This document shows, in pieces, positions 42,097-53,182 of a DNA stretch of 64,000 nt. The number at the start of each line of letters is the position of its first letter. The first letter of the stretch is position 1. Below the pieces are notes generated by a model, which was not told where the DNA came from, searched no databases, and saw only the letters and a program-made list of their open reading frames with translations. This stretch comes from Aphrocallistes beatrix (Eukaryota; Porifera; Hexactinellida; Sceptrulophora; Aphrocallistidae), in the NCBI GenBank assembly GCA_963281255.1, contig OY725492.1, forward strand, positions 1 to 64,000. Direction: 5' to 3'. The position numbers and the translations under genes were made by a program.

Positions 42097-44217
42097 TCAC
42101 TTCTTGCGTCCGCCTCTCTCCTTCACCAGCAGCTGCACCACGGACTCCTCGGAGAAGTTGTAGTGCGCGAGCGAGTGCGAGTCCTTCAGGAAGACGGTCC
42201 CCAGCTGCAGTTTCTGCTTCCCGATGGGCATGTCTATCTGCGAGGAGATCTTCGCCTTGATCACCGAGACCTGGTCCGTGACCGGAAGCGACACGTTCAG
42301 GATTTGTCCGTTCAAGTGCCACTCGGGTTTCTCCGACATCTGAGGACAGTGCACTCTGAATGCGACCGGCCCCGGGTGCATGCGCAGGTACTCCTCCTCC
42401 GGAAGGAAGCAATCCTCTTCGGTCCGCGCACGTTTGGCGCCCTGGTCCGGCTGCGGCGGGGGGAAGTGCGCGGGCGGGCGCGGCTGCATGAAGGGCTGCG
42501 GCGGAAGGACGGACGGTCCGTACGCGCCGGGGAGGGGGTTTCGCGGGATCATGACTGGGTTCGGAGGTTGCATGGGAAAAGAGGGACGGACTTCTGTCAT
42601 GGGGTGGGGGACAGGGGGAGGGGGTGCAGGCACCGGCGCGGCTTCCACGCTGTGAGGTTGAGGGGGCACCGGTTGCTTCTGAGGAATGGCAGGAGGGCCA
42701 ATCTTGGGCGGTTCCTCTATAATGTGTCTGACAGGAACAGGTGTCTCCTCCTGTCCTCCCCCCTCCTCTCCGGGCTTACTGCCCAGCTGCTCCTCCCCGA
42801 TGGTCTGTCCGATCACAGTCTCTTCCGTCCCGGACCCGAATATGTCCGTCCTGCGCTTGGCCAAGCCCCACAAGCTCTGCGTGATCTGACTCCCCTCGGC
42901 GTACACCTCCGTCTGCCCCTGCGCCTGCTGCTGGAGCAGCTTGCTCTGCGACTCGCGCCACTTCGAGTCCACCAGCAGGTGCTTCACGTGCGAGGTGGCT
43001 TTCTCCGGGGGGATGATCTCGCCCGTGATGGGAGAGGTCAGGAATTTGTCCGCATCAGTATCGGCCAGCGCCGCCTGCGGCCTGGCTTTCGGGTCGTAGT
43101 CGGGTCGGATTATGATATCTCCCTCCTGGACGGGGGGTGCGGTGTTGATGAGGGGTGCAGCGGGTGCGGGCGTGGTCACCTCTTCCTGAGGAGCATCAAG
43201 AGGCTCCACCTCTTGCACCAGCTCGTCCTCCATCTCCACCTCCCTGGGCTCCTCCCCCTCCTCCCTCACGGGGCCGCCGCGCGCACGGGACTCGTGCTTG
43301 GCCTGCGCTACCAGGCGCGCGGTGAGCGTGTGGGGGGTCACGGGGGGCGGGAAGTACCCAGTCTCCTCTTCTGTGAAGTTGATCGTCTCCACCACCACGA
43401 AGTCGTGCCAGTCGATCTGCGCGTACGCCACTCGCTCCCGCTCGCTCTTCTCCTCCTCGCCCTGGCGCTGCCGCTTCTGGTAGGTGTTCCAGTGGAAGCG
43501 CTTCTCCACGCGCTCGGACAGGTTCTCCGCGGAGTAGATGTCGCGCGAGAGAGAGTCGAGGATGTTCTTCGGAGGGATCAGCACGCGCTGGTACTGCTCC
43601 ACCAGCTTGTTGAAGAACGTGAACAGGCAGTGCTGCGGACGCAGGAAATCGAACTGCGAGTTCTTCTGCTCTTTGTCCATCAGTTTGTTCACGAAGGAGC
43701 GCCCGTGCGTGGCAGTGAACAGCGCGGTCAGCTTCACGACGTCGATGTCCAGGGAAGAGATGGAGGGGGGCTCGAAGATGAACTCGAACTCAGGAGGGGG
43801 CTCTTTCGGGACCAGGCTATCGAGCTGTATGGCCTGTGTCGGGGGTCTGGGTACAGGGAGGGCGTGGTGGGGAGTGAGCTGCATCTGAGGAGTGGGAACA
43901 GCTTTCCCCTCCTTGAACTCATTAACGCGATGCCTGTAGTAGTTGTGGTAGGGGTCAGCTGGGTAGAGGAAGTTGAACTTGTTGTTCCCTGTCTCTGAAT
44001 CGCGGACTTTAGCTTCATATGCGGCGCCGTTCCTCGCTACGAACTCCGCAGTGCGGTCGATGATGTTCCGGACCTCTGGGGGCGGATAAATGATTCCGAT
44101 GATGGACTTGGACTTTGGTTGTTCAAACTTCTCGGTCGGTGCATTGCCATTGCCATTGGGTACAAGCAGTGCGGTGGGGGGCGGGTTGGTCGGCGTTTGA
44201 ACTACTACGACAGACAT
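42097..44217 (-). CDS. SF3A1: splicing factor 3A subunit 1
   Basis: Single exon, 706 residues. Two SURP modules lie near residues 40-100 (IIDRTAEFVARNGAAYE; NKFNFLYPADPYHNYY) and 165-220 (KLTALFTATHGRSF; QFDFLRPQHCLFTFFNKL). The PRP21-like middle (NWHDFVVVETI-type strand) is followed by a Pro-rich linker and a C-terminal ubiquitin-like domain (about 630-700) ending ERGGRKK, as in human SF3A1. It is part of U2 snRNP; the UBL binds U1 stem-loop 4. It closes the minus-strand run that begins at 32830. Confidence 0.97.
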   Translation of the reverse strand: MSVVVVQTPTNPPPTALLVPNGNGNAPTEKFEQPKSKSIIGIIYPPPEVRNIIDRTAEFVARNGAAYEAKVRDSETGNNKFNFLYPADPYHNYYRHRVNEFKEGKAVPTPQMQLTPHHALPVPRPPTQAIQLDSLVPKEPPPEFEFIFEPPSISSLDIDVVKLTALFTATHGRSFVNKLMDKEQKNSQFDFLRPQHCLFTFFNKLVEQYQRVLIPPKNILDSLSRDIYSAENLSERVEKRFHWNTYQKRQRQGEEEKSERERVAYAQIDWHDFVVVETINFTEEETGYFPPPVTPHTLTARLVAQAKHESRARGGPVREEGEEPREVEMEDELVQEVEPLDAPQEEVTTPAPAAPLINTAPPVQEGDIIIRPDYDPKARPQAALADTDADKFLTSPITGEIIPPEKATSHVKHLLVDSKWRESQSKLLQQQAQGQTEVYAEGSQITQSLWGLAKRRTDIFGSGTEETVIGQTIGEEQLGSKPGEEGGGQEETPVPVRHIIEEPPKIGPPAIPQKQPVPPQPHSVEAAPVPAPPPPVPHPMTEVRPSFPMQPPNPVMIPRNPLPGAYGPSVLPPQPFMQPRPPAHFPPPQPDQGAKRARTEEDCFLPEEEYLRMHPGPVAFRVHCPQMSEKPEWHLNGQILNVSLPVTDQVSVIKAKISSQIDMPIGKQKLQLGTVFLKDSHSLAHYNFSEESVVQLLVKERGGRKK

Positions 44218-46318
44218 GCTTTACCAATGCTATATTGAGATAAAGAAATAAAGGCTTACTCATCAACGCAAATGTTTCTTGGATAAAGAAAATTCGAAAA
44301 ACACAACTTTGTATACAGTTAGAAAAGGAGGATGATCCTGGACAGTCATTGGTACGAAAAGATTGTGCAACCTCTTTGATTTAGTGCCATTTCTAGATTC
44401 AATTAAAAATCGCTGAAGCTTAGAAGAAAATCTAAAGCCTTGGCAACAGAAAATACTGAATAAATGAGAGAATACTAGCTTGAATGATCGTAGCCAATTA
44501 TGAAAGTGATATTTGGCAGCCGGGGATCATAGTGCCAGCATATAAGTTCGTGACTTGTACAAACCGTACCAGATGTCACACGGACTTTTACCGCTAGGAG
44601 CGTATGCGTAGAGTCAAACCAAATTAAACATGTGAAAACGGATTTCGGGCTAATCAGATATGTTGATATTAGAAATCTCGAGTTCACCACACCAAAATAA
44701 TCAAGCATATTATCACCTCTGTGTATAATATCCTTAACCTTAGATGGAAAGAGCACCTGATGTACTGATAGAGTGGAAAGAGCATGCTCCTTGATTGACC
44801 TGATAATACGAGTAATTTTTCCCGCTCCATCTGTACATATGGATGCTGACACAAATTTCTAAGATACAAGTTTCAAAGGACGCTCGAATAATAATAGCTG
44901 GAGCCATTGCTATGAATGAAATATCATTACTAAGTACTAAGGCAGATAAGTCCAGAGATATCCATCAATTGAGAAGTGGCATTGAGCAACCATTAGAAAG
45001 AATCACTGTTGTTCGAATATACACTGAAATAAACCAGCCATATTTCGAGTAACTCGGTGATATTATCACTTTCATGACAGAACGTGAATGGTGTATGATG
45101 CGTATCTTGCAGTCAACACATCTTGCGAAGATCTAGGAGCACTAAATCGTCGTTTCGCTGATATGAATTAAGGAAAGTTAGTTTGAAGCCTAGTGATGAA
45201 CTCAGATTGGCTTCAAAATACTTAAAATTCTTAAAGTGGCCTTTACAAACGACGCAAATTACACTGGAAACTTGCAAAAGAATCCAATGTGCACATCGAG
45301 AATAACCAGAAAACATTAATCTGTATCGTAGCAGATTGGGGCTTGTTCAGAAATTCCAGTTAATAAGTAAATAATTAGAAGAGACATTTCTAAAATCTCT
45401 GATGATGATCATCCTAACCAGAAAGGTACGCATCCAATCCAGTTCCTGAAATAGAGAAAAGCAATTCTCCTTTACAGGGAATCATTCAGGAATGGTACTG
45501 TACAGCTAAATAAGATATCAAATATGAATAATTTAGTGAAGATGACAGCCAGAAAGAGAACGGGACATGATATCCACCGAAACCAATTACTACAAATTAG
45601 CTTATCGATAGCATATTGACGTGATCTCGAACTTAAATAATTAAGATAGACATGCGAGGCAATTTACAAAGTTGAGAAATGCAATTGAAATCTTTGAAGA
45701 TGAGAGAGAGGAGAACTTTACGGAAGTTACAGATACAAGATATGTGTAGATAATAAACCTCTACATTTTACTGAGTATTTCTGATTTGTTCGATATGCAG
45801 ATATGATATGCAAACCTATACAACGAGGCTGAAAACTGTAGTGATAGTAGACACAACAATTCATTAATAGAAATATTATTACATATAGATCTTGGGTAGA
45901 GTAAAGTCTACACAAAATGGCCTGGATAAATGGATAAATATTTTGGGAAATATTATACATCGAGAAATCTGGTTAAATCGGGGGAAGAGTATGCCCATAG
46001 GAATCCAGCAATCGTCACTACAAGTAAACAGTGTCTAGCATTGTCTCTACAGCAATAAGGTCTAATTTCAACACGTGTCGTACAAGGCTTCAGCCCCCCT
46101 AATCGATTCGCTGGTATTCAAAATTTAACACTTCAAAGTGTAAGCCTTACAAATCATCCCTACTAGTTCCAACAAGACATCTTTATTGAGAGCGCAGTGA
46201 ACGATGGATGGCAAGCTACAGATATAAATAGAGGAACTTGCAAATAGTTCAACAACTAACTCCACTATTATAAAACTATTACTGCAAATTTCAACACCAA
46301 TTAAACTGATCAAGAATA
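44218..46318. other. gene-poor region with possible decayed minus-strand coding sequence
   Basis: No intact gene. On the minus strand, frames without usable starts (44475-44850, 45113-45316, 46125-46313) have coding-like composition with alternating hydrophobic strands, and one follows an acceptor-like TGTATCTTAG. They may be remnants of a beta-strand-rich host gene, or chance. Family not recognised. Confidence 0.3.
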
Positions 46319-46633
46319 ATGGGATTTTACGTGCTTATCATGATCATGCATACAAGACGCGAAGTCTACATCGAAGAAGATTGCACGATAGAAGAGTTGA
46401 AAAATAAAGTCTGTTCGAATCCAAATTTGATCGATCTCTACTACAGAAATCAGTTGCTGAGTGAAGATAGGTACACATCGGATTACAACGTCAAGAACGG
46501 GTCGCGGTTAGAGGCGAGATTGCTCACAATGGGAGGAAACTCGACAGGCTCGAGAAGTCTGTATTCGGAAGAAAGTCTCGCGGGAGTAGCTTCCCAAGGA
46601 TTTACCCACGGGCTTATCTGCAATATTTTGTGA
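46319..46633 (+). CDS. ubiquitin-fold protein with Gly-Gly and a CaaX-like C-terminus
   Basis: 104 residues from an ATG at 46319. Residues 1-73 follow ubiquitin closely in pattern: TIEELKNKV (ubiquitin TIENVKAKI), YYRNQLLSED (LIFAGKQLED), TSDYNVKNGSRLEARLL (LSDYNIQKESTLHLVLR), then MGG at 71-73 (RGG). A 31-residue tail follows and ends C-N-I-L, a CaaX-like box with Leu last, which favours geranylgeranylation. Membrane-anchored ubiquitin-fold proteins (UBL3/MUB) combine a ubiquitin fold with a CaaX box, but their fold is less ubiquitin-like and lacks this Gly-Gly. It could be processed at GG, prenylated, or both. Confidence 0.7.
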   Translation: MGFYVLIMIMHTRREVYIEEDCTIEELKNKVCSNPNLIDLYYRNQLLSEDRYTSDYNVKNGSRLEARLLTMGGNSTGSRSLYSEESLAGVASQGFTHGLICNIL

Positions 46634-49416
46634 ATCCCTCCAACATAACGCAGAACACGAAATTCACTTTTAATATATTTTAAAGATTTCTTGTATTCTG
46701 AACGTATTGTAATTTTTCAATCTATTAAACAAATAAAACATTTCTCTACATAAATATATTTTTAAATATTAGAAAATTGCCATATCTTCGTAATTCGAGT
46801 TAAAATTAAGTCAATTAATAATGAATGCTCAGAAAAAGGATTTTTGATTCTCTCCCTGAATCCTCTGACTGAGCAGACTTGTAGCGTCCTAATTACGAAA
46901 TTTCAATCACAGTGAATTATTTAAAACATCAAGGATTTCAGATAAAATATTCAAAAGAATAGTTGGCATATTAGAACAAAAATAATTTTCTCATTATTAA
47001 TAATTGTTGTGTTGAAGACTGCGATGAGAAGTCAAAATGCTCTTTGATTTATGGAATTATTTGCCGTAAAGAACATTATGTAAATAATTAGACTGATAGT
47101 TCTTACTCAACAAAATGTTTCCAGGTCAAAGTGAAATAGCTGTGCTAGTCGTAAGTATCAGGTGATTGGCATGAATAATACAAACGAACCTGCTGGAAAG
47201 CACCATGAATTTAATATTCATAATATATAGTCCAACCTCTAACTTTCAATGTTATTCCGTAAAATTTTAAAAATGCATTAGTAGTCTACTTCAGTTCATT
47301 TTAGAGATGAAAATCATAACATGACCTTAGAGGAATATAAGACTAGCTCGCGAAAAGAGATATGAATCAGATGCTGATAATACAGAATGGGCGAGTAGGA
47401 TGGAAGTCGATGTAGCACTATGCTAACCTAAAAGAATAACAATCAAAAGGTTGCACAAAGATCTCCGCGCCATGCTTTGGTTATATGTAAATTGCCATAA
47501 AAAAGAGATGTTACACATTTCTACGGTGGAATATAAACTAAGATGAGAAGTCAAATGAATATTTGCATAGACCAACGATTCAATCATCAAAAATGCATTT
47601 AATGCATTTTTTCGACCAAACTTCGGTTATAATAATTAAATAATTAAAAATAAATATTGTCATAATAACAAAGGTATTTTAATTACTCTAACCGCGCCAT
47701 AATAGATTAGAAACGTAAATGGAGCTTACATTCGACGAAAGAGAATGAGGCACTGCACTGCTAAGAAGACGTGAGGGATGCAAGTGGAATTGACAATGGT
47801 TTGTGAGATTAGGTGCGATTTCTAGGCATTTGCAAAATGGATATATAAAATATTATCACTTTCCTACACTCGAATATCATATGATTGCACTTGGAGGAGG
47901 AATTACAAGTTAATACGAAAAACGACTTAATCCAAATTTTAGATGTATACATGTAGGTGGATTTGGTTAATGCACGTAATAAAATAATAGATAAGCACAG
48001 GATGTAAAACCACCTGGAGCAGATGATCATTTGAAAATTTGTAGCAGAAGAAAATTATGGTTTGAGGCTCAATAAACGTGGTTAATTCATTTACTTCAGT
48101 GACGAGAAGATACTTTTACTGCTGATTATCTCAGGTAAAATCTACACTTTCACTGTATTGATGGATCACGACACTCTAAAACTGTCATAATTGAGGTTTA
48201 ATTAAAACAGACGAGATTAACTTTGATGCAGAACAATTACAGGAATGATTAAGAAAATGAAGGAATCCCGTCAATCACCTTCGGAAATAAAACAGAAGAC
48301 ATTTGAATCTGTTATAGGAAGTTAAAAGAAAAGATTACTAATTTAGAGACAATTTCCAGACTCTGATAGTCTTTGTGTTCCAAAGTGACTAATCGACCTG
48401 TTAGCTGTGGTAGAGGTACCAGGCACACACAGAGATAGAGAGACAAGTGTTGCAATGAATGAAAGCAACACGTATAATCGCATACTATGCACCACTTGCT
48501 TCATATACGAGTATGGAGAATTTGGTGTGTTTGCGTATCTACCAATTTTTTTGGTGCGTTAGGAATATCTTTATGATTCAATATCTTTATGATAAAATAG
48601 CACACCTAAAAACCTTAGTGTCTACGCAAACACATCTATTTCCCTAGACCCTGTAACATATATACATAACAGGACACAGGATTAGATTAGTAATATTGTG
48701 TAATGCTGTGACTGTATGTAGATTTGATTTGATCATATTTAACACTATGAAATATTTTTCAGTGCAGAATAATAAGGCGTAAGCTTCTTTTTTCAATTAC
48801 TAATGTTGCAATTCAGTCCAACAATTCCAAACAAGGCAATCAGATACAGTTCTAGGTAATCATTTGATTAATCGTTTATGCAATGCTGTGTGTGTGTGAT
48901 ACAACAGATAGAGACAAGTAATTGTAAGACAGGTTAAACTACTGTGAATTGTAATGAGTATATATCTCACAAAATACTTCCTGACATTGCGAACATGATG
49001 TATTGCTATATAACTGTTTGCAAATCGGTCAAAATCTAAAATCTTATGACATAAAATTTCAGAAATTGACCACTAAAGGTAGTCGACAAACTAATGATTT
49101 TATGATTAGGAATGCATAAAGTGACAAAACCAATTTAATGAATTGAGAATATGCTGGGGAATGTGCCATTGTATATCTCCCTCTGTGGTAGATGAAGTAA
49201 GCTATCCAGTATCTTCCTGATACGTACTATGCGAATACTGAAAGTGTAGTCTAGTGAATAATGGCTATAGAAGATATATTAAAGGGGATTTCTATTTTGA
49301 ATTTTCCGGGGAAAGAACCTAGCATACGCATTCCACACATATAATAAAATCAATATAAATAGACAGCAACCATTCAAACAAAAATAAAATTTTCATATTA
49401 ATAAATAAATCGTTTT
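46634..49416. other. AT-rich gene desert
   Basis: About 2.8 kb with no supported gene. An imperfect hairpin lies at 48525-48636 (arms share TGTGTTTGCGTA and its complement), with a duplicated AATATCTTTATGA in its loop. Otherwise nothing recognised. Confidence 0.5.
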
Positions 49417-50346
49417 ATGGCTTTTAATAAAGAGGAATGGTTTCACTATTATTGTGCTTTGGTAGACCTATCAAGGAATATGAGCGGGGAAGATGTAGGG
49501 GAATTTAAAAAGTGGCTCGTTGACTGCACTGATTACGACATTGGTTTTAGTGAAAATCAAATTTCAGAAATGGATAAATACACAATTCTTCATATTTTCG
49601 AAATTCTAAAGTCTAAAGAGCTGATCAAGCCTTGGTGCAATAACATTCTCACAGATTTCTTGAAAGAACGCAACCTCGAACGTCATTTTAAATATCCGAT
49701 AAATCCGTTCCAGAAAAAGTCAATGGAAACAGAGGAGCCTTCTCCAGTTGAAACCTTCGCAGGAAACCTCTACACACCGCAATATCAATTTTTCCAAGCT
49801 CACTGCGGGGCAGCCAATCCAGAATACAACAAGGGTTTCACACGCTCAGCCCCCACCTCACCACCCAACTACTCCTTCAACCCGATGGAATTCAACATCC
49901 AGAATAATGTATACGCAAACGAGACCACCTATCATGCGGGGGTGAACGGAGGCGCAATGACTATAAACAATCTCACATACAACGGACCGATACAAGTAGC
50001 AATAAAGAGCGGAGAATCCTCGCCAGAGTCCTCACCAGTGGAGGATCCTTGTGAAGTTGACTCTCCAATCACCCCGGACTTCATTGATACGATCGCAAGT
50101 GAAATAGGCCGCGAGTGGAAGACCGTCGCTAGGAAAGGGTTCCAACTAGAAGAGGGGAAAATTGACGAGATAGAGTACGACTCACGACGACTTAAAGATC
50201 AGGTGGTACGCATGATAACCATGTGGACGAAAGTGAGCATTGACTGTAGCCAGTTGGCATTCGCAAAGGCACTCTGCAAATCCAACCTGAGAGGAATAGT
50301 CAAAGGGAATTTTCCACCAACCGTTTCAAGAATGGCGCTGAGCTAA
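49417..50346 (+). CDS. FADD-like adaptor: DED - linker with RHIM-like motif - death domain
   Basis: Single exon, 309 residues. Residues about 7-92 resemble a death-effector domain (YYCALVDLSRNMSGEDVGEFKK; ILHIFEILKSKELI; LTDFLKERNLERHF). Residues about 224-297 are a death domain (IASEIGREWKTVARKGFQL; GKIDEIEYD; QVVRMITMWTKVSIDCSQ). DED followed by DD is the order in FADD, which links death receptors to caspase-8; FADD is about 208 residues and lacks the long linker found here (about 95-220). The linker is rich in N, P and S, and contains TINNLTYNGPIQVAIKSG (182-199), which resembles a RHIM core (I/V-Q-I/V-G with YN upstream), though the Gly is Ala. The gene sits alone in an AT-rich region. 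Confidence 0.75.
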   Translation: MAFNKEEWFHYYCALVDLSRNMSGEDVGEFKKWLVDCTDYDIGFSENQISEMDKYTILHIFEILKSKELIKPWCNNILTDFLKERNLERHFKYPINPFQKKSMETEEPSPVETFAGNLYTPQYQFFQAHCGAANPEYNKGFTRSAPTSPPNYSFNPMEFNIQNNVYANETTYHAGVNGGAMTINNLTYNGPIQVAIKSGESSPESSPVEDPCEVDSPITPDFIDTIASEIGREWKTVARKGFQLEEGKIDEIEYDSRRLKDQVVRMITMWTKVSIDCSQLAFAKALCKSNLRGIVKGNFPPTVSRMALS

Positions 50347-52086
50347 GCGGCTTATCAGAGCGAACGCAGACAATGCACTTGACTTGCAGCAGATGGCTTT
50401 ACTGTTTCGGCGTATATGGCTTAATTCGCATTTGTAATTAGTAATTTATTCAATAAAATGCTAATGTAATAATGAAACTTTATCGACGAATCGGAAATAG
50501 AAAAAGGAGGACAACGCAGAAATAATTTTAGCCTTTGTTAAAAATAAAAATGCAATTCAGAAAAATGTGATTGTCAAAATATATCATCACTGAATTGTGA
50601 AAGAATCGTAAATAAGAATCTCAATTTTTCGTATATGTCAAGTAATGGCAAAGGTACGTAAAATCACTTGAAATTTTAGATTTGGGATGCATAGAGTTAG
50701 CTAAAGATGAGAAAAAAGTTAGACAAACTGCATTTCTTGATGATGACTGCATATTAGAAAACAAATGATGCCATTAGAGAGAAGTCCATTCTTAGGCAGG
50801 TTGCATGATAAGAGTGTTCCAATTGGGATATAGCCAGCAGGGAAATACTTTTAGTGTTGTAACAGTAATAAGTAGATCAGTGAAAGTTGATCCAGCAGAC
50901 ACACAGAGATAGTCAGTACCGGGACATATCAACAGGGATAGTGAGGCACAGTAGATAACGTTGTAATATTAAATGTGATATTCATAAAGCCTTTTTAGAT
51001 TTCAGCTATCACACGTGCGTCCTGACTTGAAAGTGAATCATTGACGAATCAGAGGGACAAATTCATCCTGAAATGATAATGCTTCTATCAGAAACGAGCT
51101 CGATCAAGTATGTCTTACTAGTACAAAAAATGAAACAGATTTAAAATTTATGTGTTTTGGCCAATTTTAATGTGAAAATAGATTAATATGTCAACGAAGC
51201 AATGATAATAATTATAGAAAATATCCAACTTGGTTCATCATTTCTACACTCATAGACGTTTTCAGTTCGAGAGTTCGAATCGAAGATGATGCATGGTAAC
51301 AGTAAGATGGGGAAAATCAATGAATTGAAATCAAATCTTACTCCGTTAATTAAACAGAAATAATTCACTGACATCAAACCCATAATAAGGTAGATATCCA
51401 CTCTACAAGAGCAAAAATAGCTACATTTCCAATTTTAAATATAAACACTAGATGAAAAAATTAAATAATGAGTAAAAGAACTATATTATCCCCGCATTAT
51501 GTGAGATAAAAGGAATTATCTAATTTACTAACAGCATCGAGAATTCTTTGAAAGATGGTAATGGTGTAGGCCCATTACCGAATTAGTAAAGCAATTATGA
51601 TTTTAAAAGATCAATAATCACATGTATCGAATGGTTGACGTCAATTGAAAAAAATATGACAAATTCTACTTATTAAGCTAATATATAAAGTGTAAATTCT
51701 GAAAAAAAAATTCAGGAACAACAAAATAATATGGAACAAGAAAATTGCCCCTGATGTTCTAACGCTTCGCAAAAAAACTAATCATTGTTAATCTGGCACT
51801 AACTAATGCATCATCTAAACTTAAGTAAGATATTGCCTGTAGCCACGTCGCTAATTGCGAGCGAGAACAAACAAGCGAGATTTCTCCTACAAAATCTTGA
51901 GTAGTTTGTTAACACATACGTACGTCTCAGTCTAACAAATGCATTCCGATACAAATTATCAAAGTTCCTTGAAGCCTTTTACTTATTTCAACCTCTCCAA
52001 TAAGACGTTTAAATAAAGTGGAATTATCTACAAACACTCAAGATTGACGCTGGCAACTCTAATAATGGAAGCAATAATAATTGTAA

Positions 52087-52142
52087 CAAGCGCGCTTCGC
52101 GCTTGCTTGCGCTGCGCGGCTGGCGGACACTTTGTGTCCGCC
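52087..52142. repeat. GC-rich double hairpin
   Basis: Two perfect short hairpins in an island of GC: CAAGCGCG-CTT-CGCGCTTG (52087-52105) and GGCGGACAC-TTT-GTGTCCGCC (52122-52142). Such islands are common near the ends of non-autonomous DNA transposons, but no terminal repeats or target duplication were found. Confidence 0.7.
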
Positions 52143-52283
52143 GGAGGCTCCCTTCGGTCGCCTGGAATCACATTGGTTAATTATAAGGGAGATAACATCT
52201 CTAAATATGTCTGTTCTACTGTGCTAATCGATATCACTCGAAAAATCACCAAATTTGTCAATTTTAAAATTTTTGATGCGTAA

Positions 52284-52480
52284 TGATGACGTCATAACAA
52301 AGTGATGAGTCATCATTTTTTGATGAAAGTCGCATCATATGTGAGGTATGTTAGTATACAGATTCTATTAAAATTTCAGCCTTCTATCTCCTATAATGGC
52401 TGAGTTATGCCCGAATAACTGTGTTGCTTAACTTTTAAAAATGTGACAATGACGTCATAATTCCATGATGAGTCGACATT
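52284..52480. promoter_or_regulatory. duplicated CRE + AP-1 module
   Basis: Perfect CRE sites TGACGTCA at 52287-52294 and 52450-52457, each followed about 12 bp later by an AP-1-like site (TGAGTCA at 52306-52312; TGAGTCG at 52469-52475). The two modules (about 35 bp) are imperfect direct duplicates 163 bp apart. They are not adjacent to any gene start seen here. Confidence 0.5.
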
Positions 52481-52580
52481 TTGCTCTGAACTCAGAACTT
52501 ACTGGAGCCATAGCCAAAAGACTCCCACATGGCAAAAATCAGCCTTCTGCGCCCGGCAGTTTCTTCAATCAATTCGTTAC

Positions 52581-52581
<1 letters not shown>

Positions 52582-52617
<36 letters not shown>

Positions 52618-52674
52618 CATCGAGTTTTAATAGTAAGGATATATATACAATCATCGAGTTTTAATAGTAAGGAT
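52582..52674. repeat. TA microsatellite and 34-bp direct duplication
   Basis: A run of about 15 TA dinucleotides leads into two exact copies of a 34-bp unit (52607-52640 and 52641-52674) that begins ATATATACAATCATCGAG. Confidence 0.9.
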
Positions 52675-53182
52675 ACGCAAGCACGACAGCCTTCTAGCTG
52701 CATCCAACCGGTGTTCTATTCAATAAGAAACTCGTTCCACACTAAGCACATTAGGATCTGGCTAACATCTGGCCAGACATGCAATTAACTTATTTGCACG
52801 TCTCAATCGTTTGCATAAGTGTCTCTAGCATAATTACGTCGATTATTGGATAAACCCTCGAATATAGCACAAACTTAAGAACTACGTACACATTAGATTG
52901 CTGAGGCAACGTTCGAAAGGAAGATAAAGAAAGGAGAGTGACCCATCTTATCCTACAAAACTCTACAATCGAACGACAGCAATTGAGCAAATTGAGATGC
53001 AAAGAATTTGATTACAACCATTAATACCTAGTCCGCTAGAGCAAAATGGGATCCTCATTTGGATATTCTTCTATCAATACAAGTTAAATATACAGTAGAT
53101 CTCTATATATCACATAAGAGGGTAGGACGACTTCAAAACATATCTAGTATATAAAACAACAAATTCAAAGTGGAACAAGTAT

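Larger units (their letters stand above)
50347..53182. other. AT-rich region with a GC-rich hairpin/CRE block
   Basis: No supported gene. The stretch 50350-52080 is featureless AT-rich DNA. From about 52085 to 52680 lie the GC hairpins, CRE/AP-1 duplication and TA repeat listed separately, probably parts of a non-autonomous mobile element. The rest is unremarkable. Confidence 0.5.

Noticed and set aside
51265-51290. TTCGAATC string resembling a tRNA T-loop.
   Set aside because: No acceptor, D or anticodon stems could be drawn around it.
52044-52283. 79-codon ORF through the GC-rich island.
   Set aside because: The frame consists largely of hairpin arms translated by chance; no domain, splice or conservation signal.
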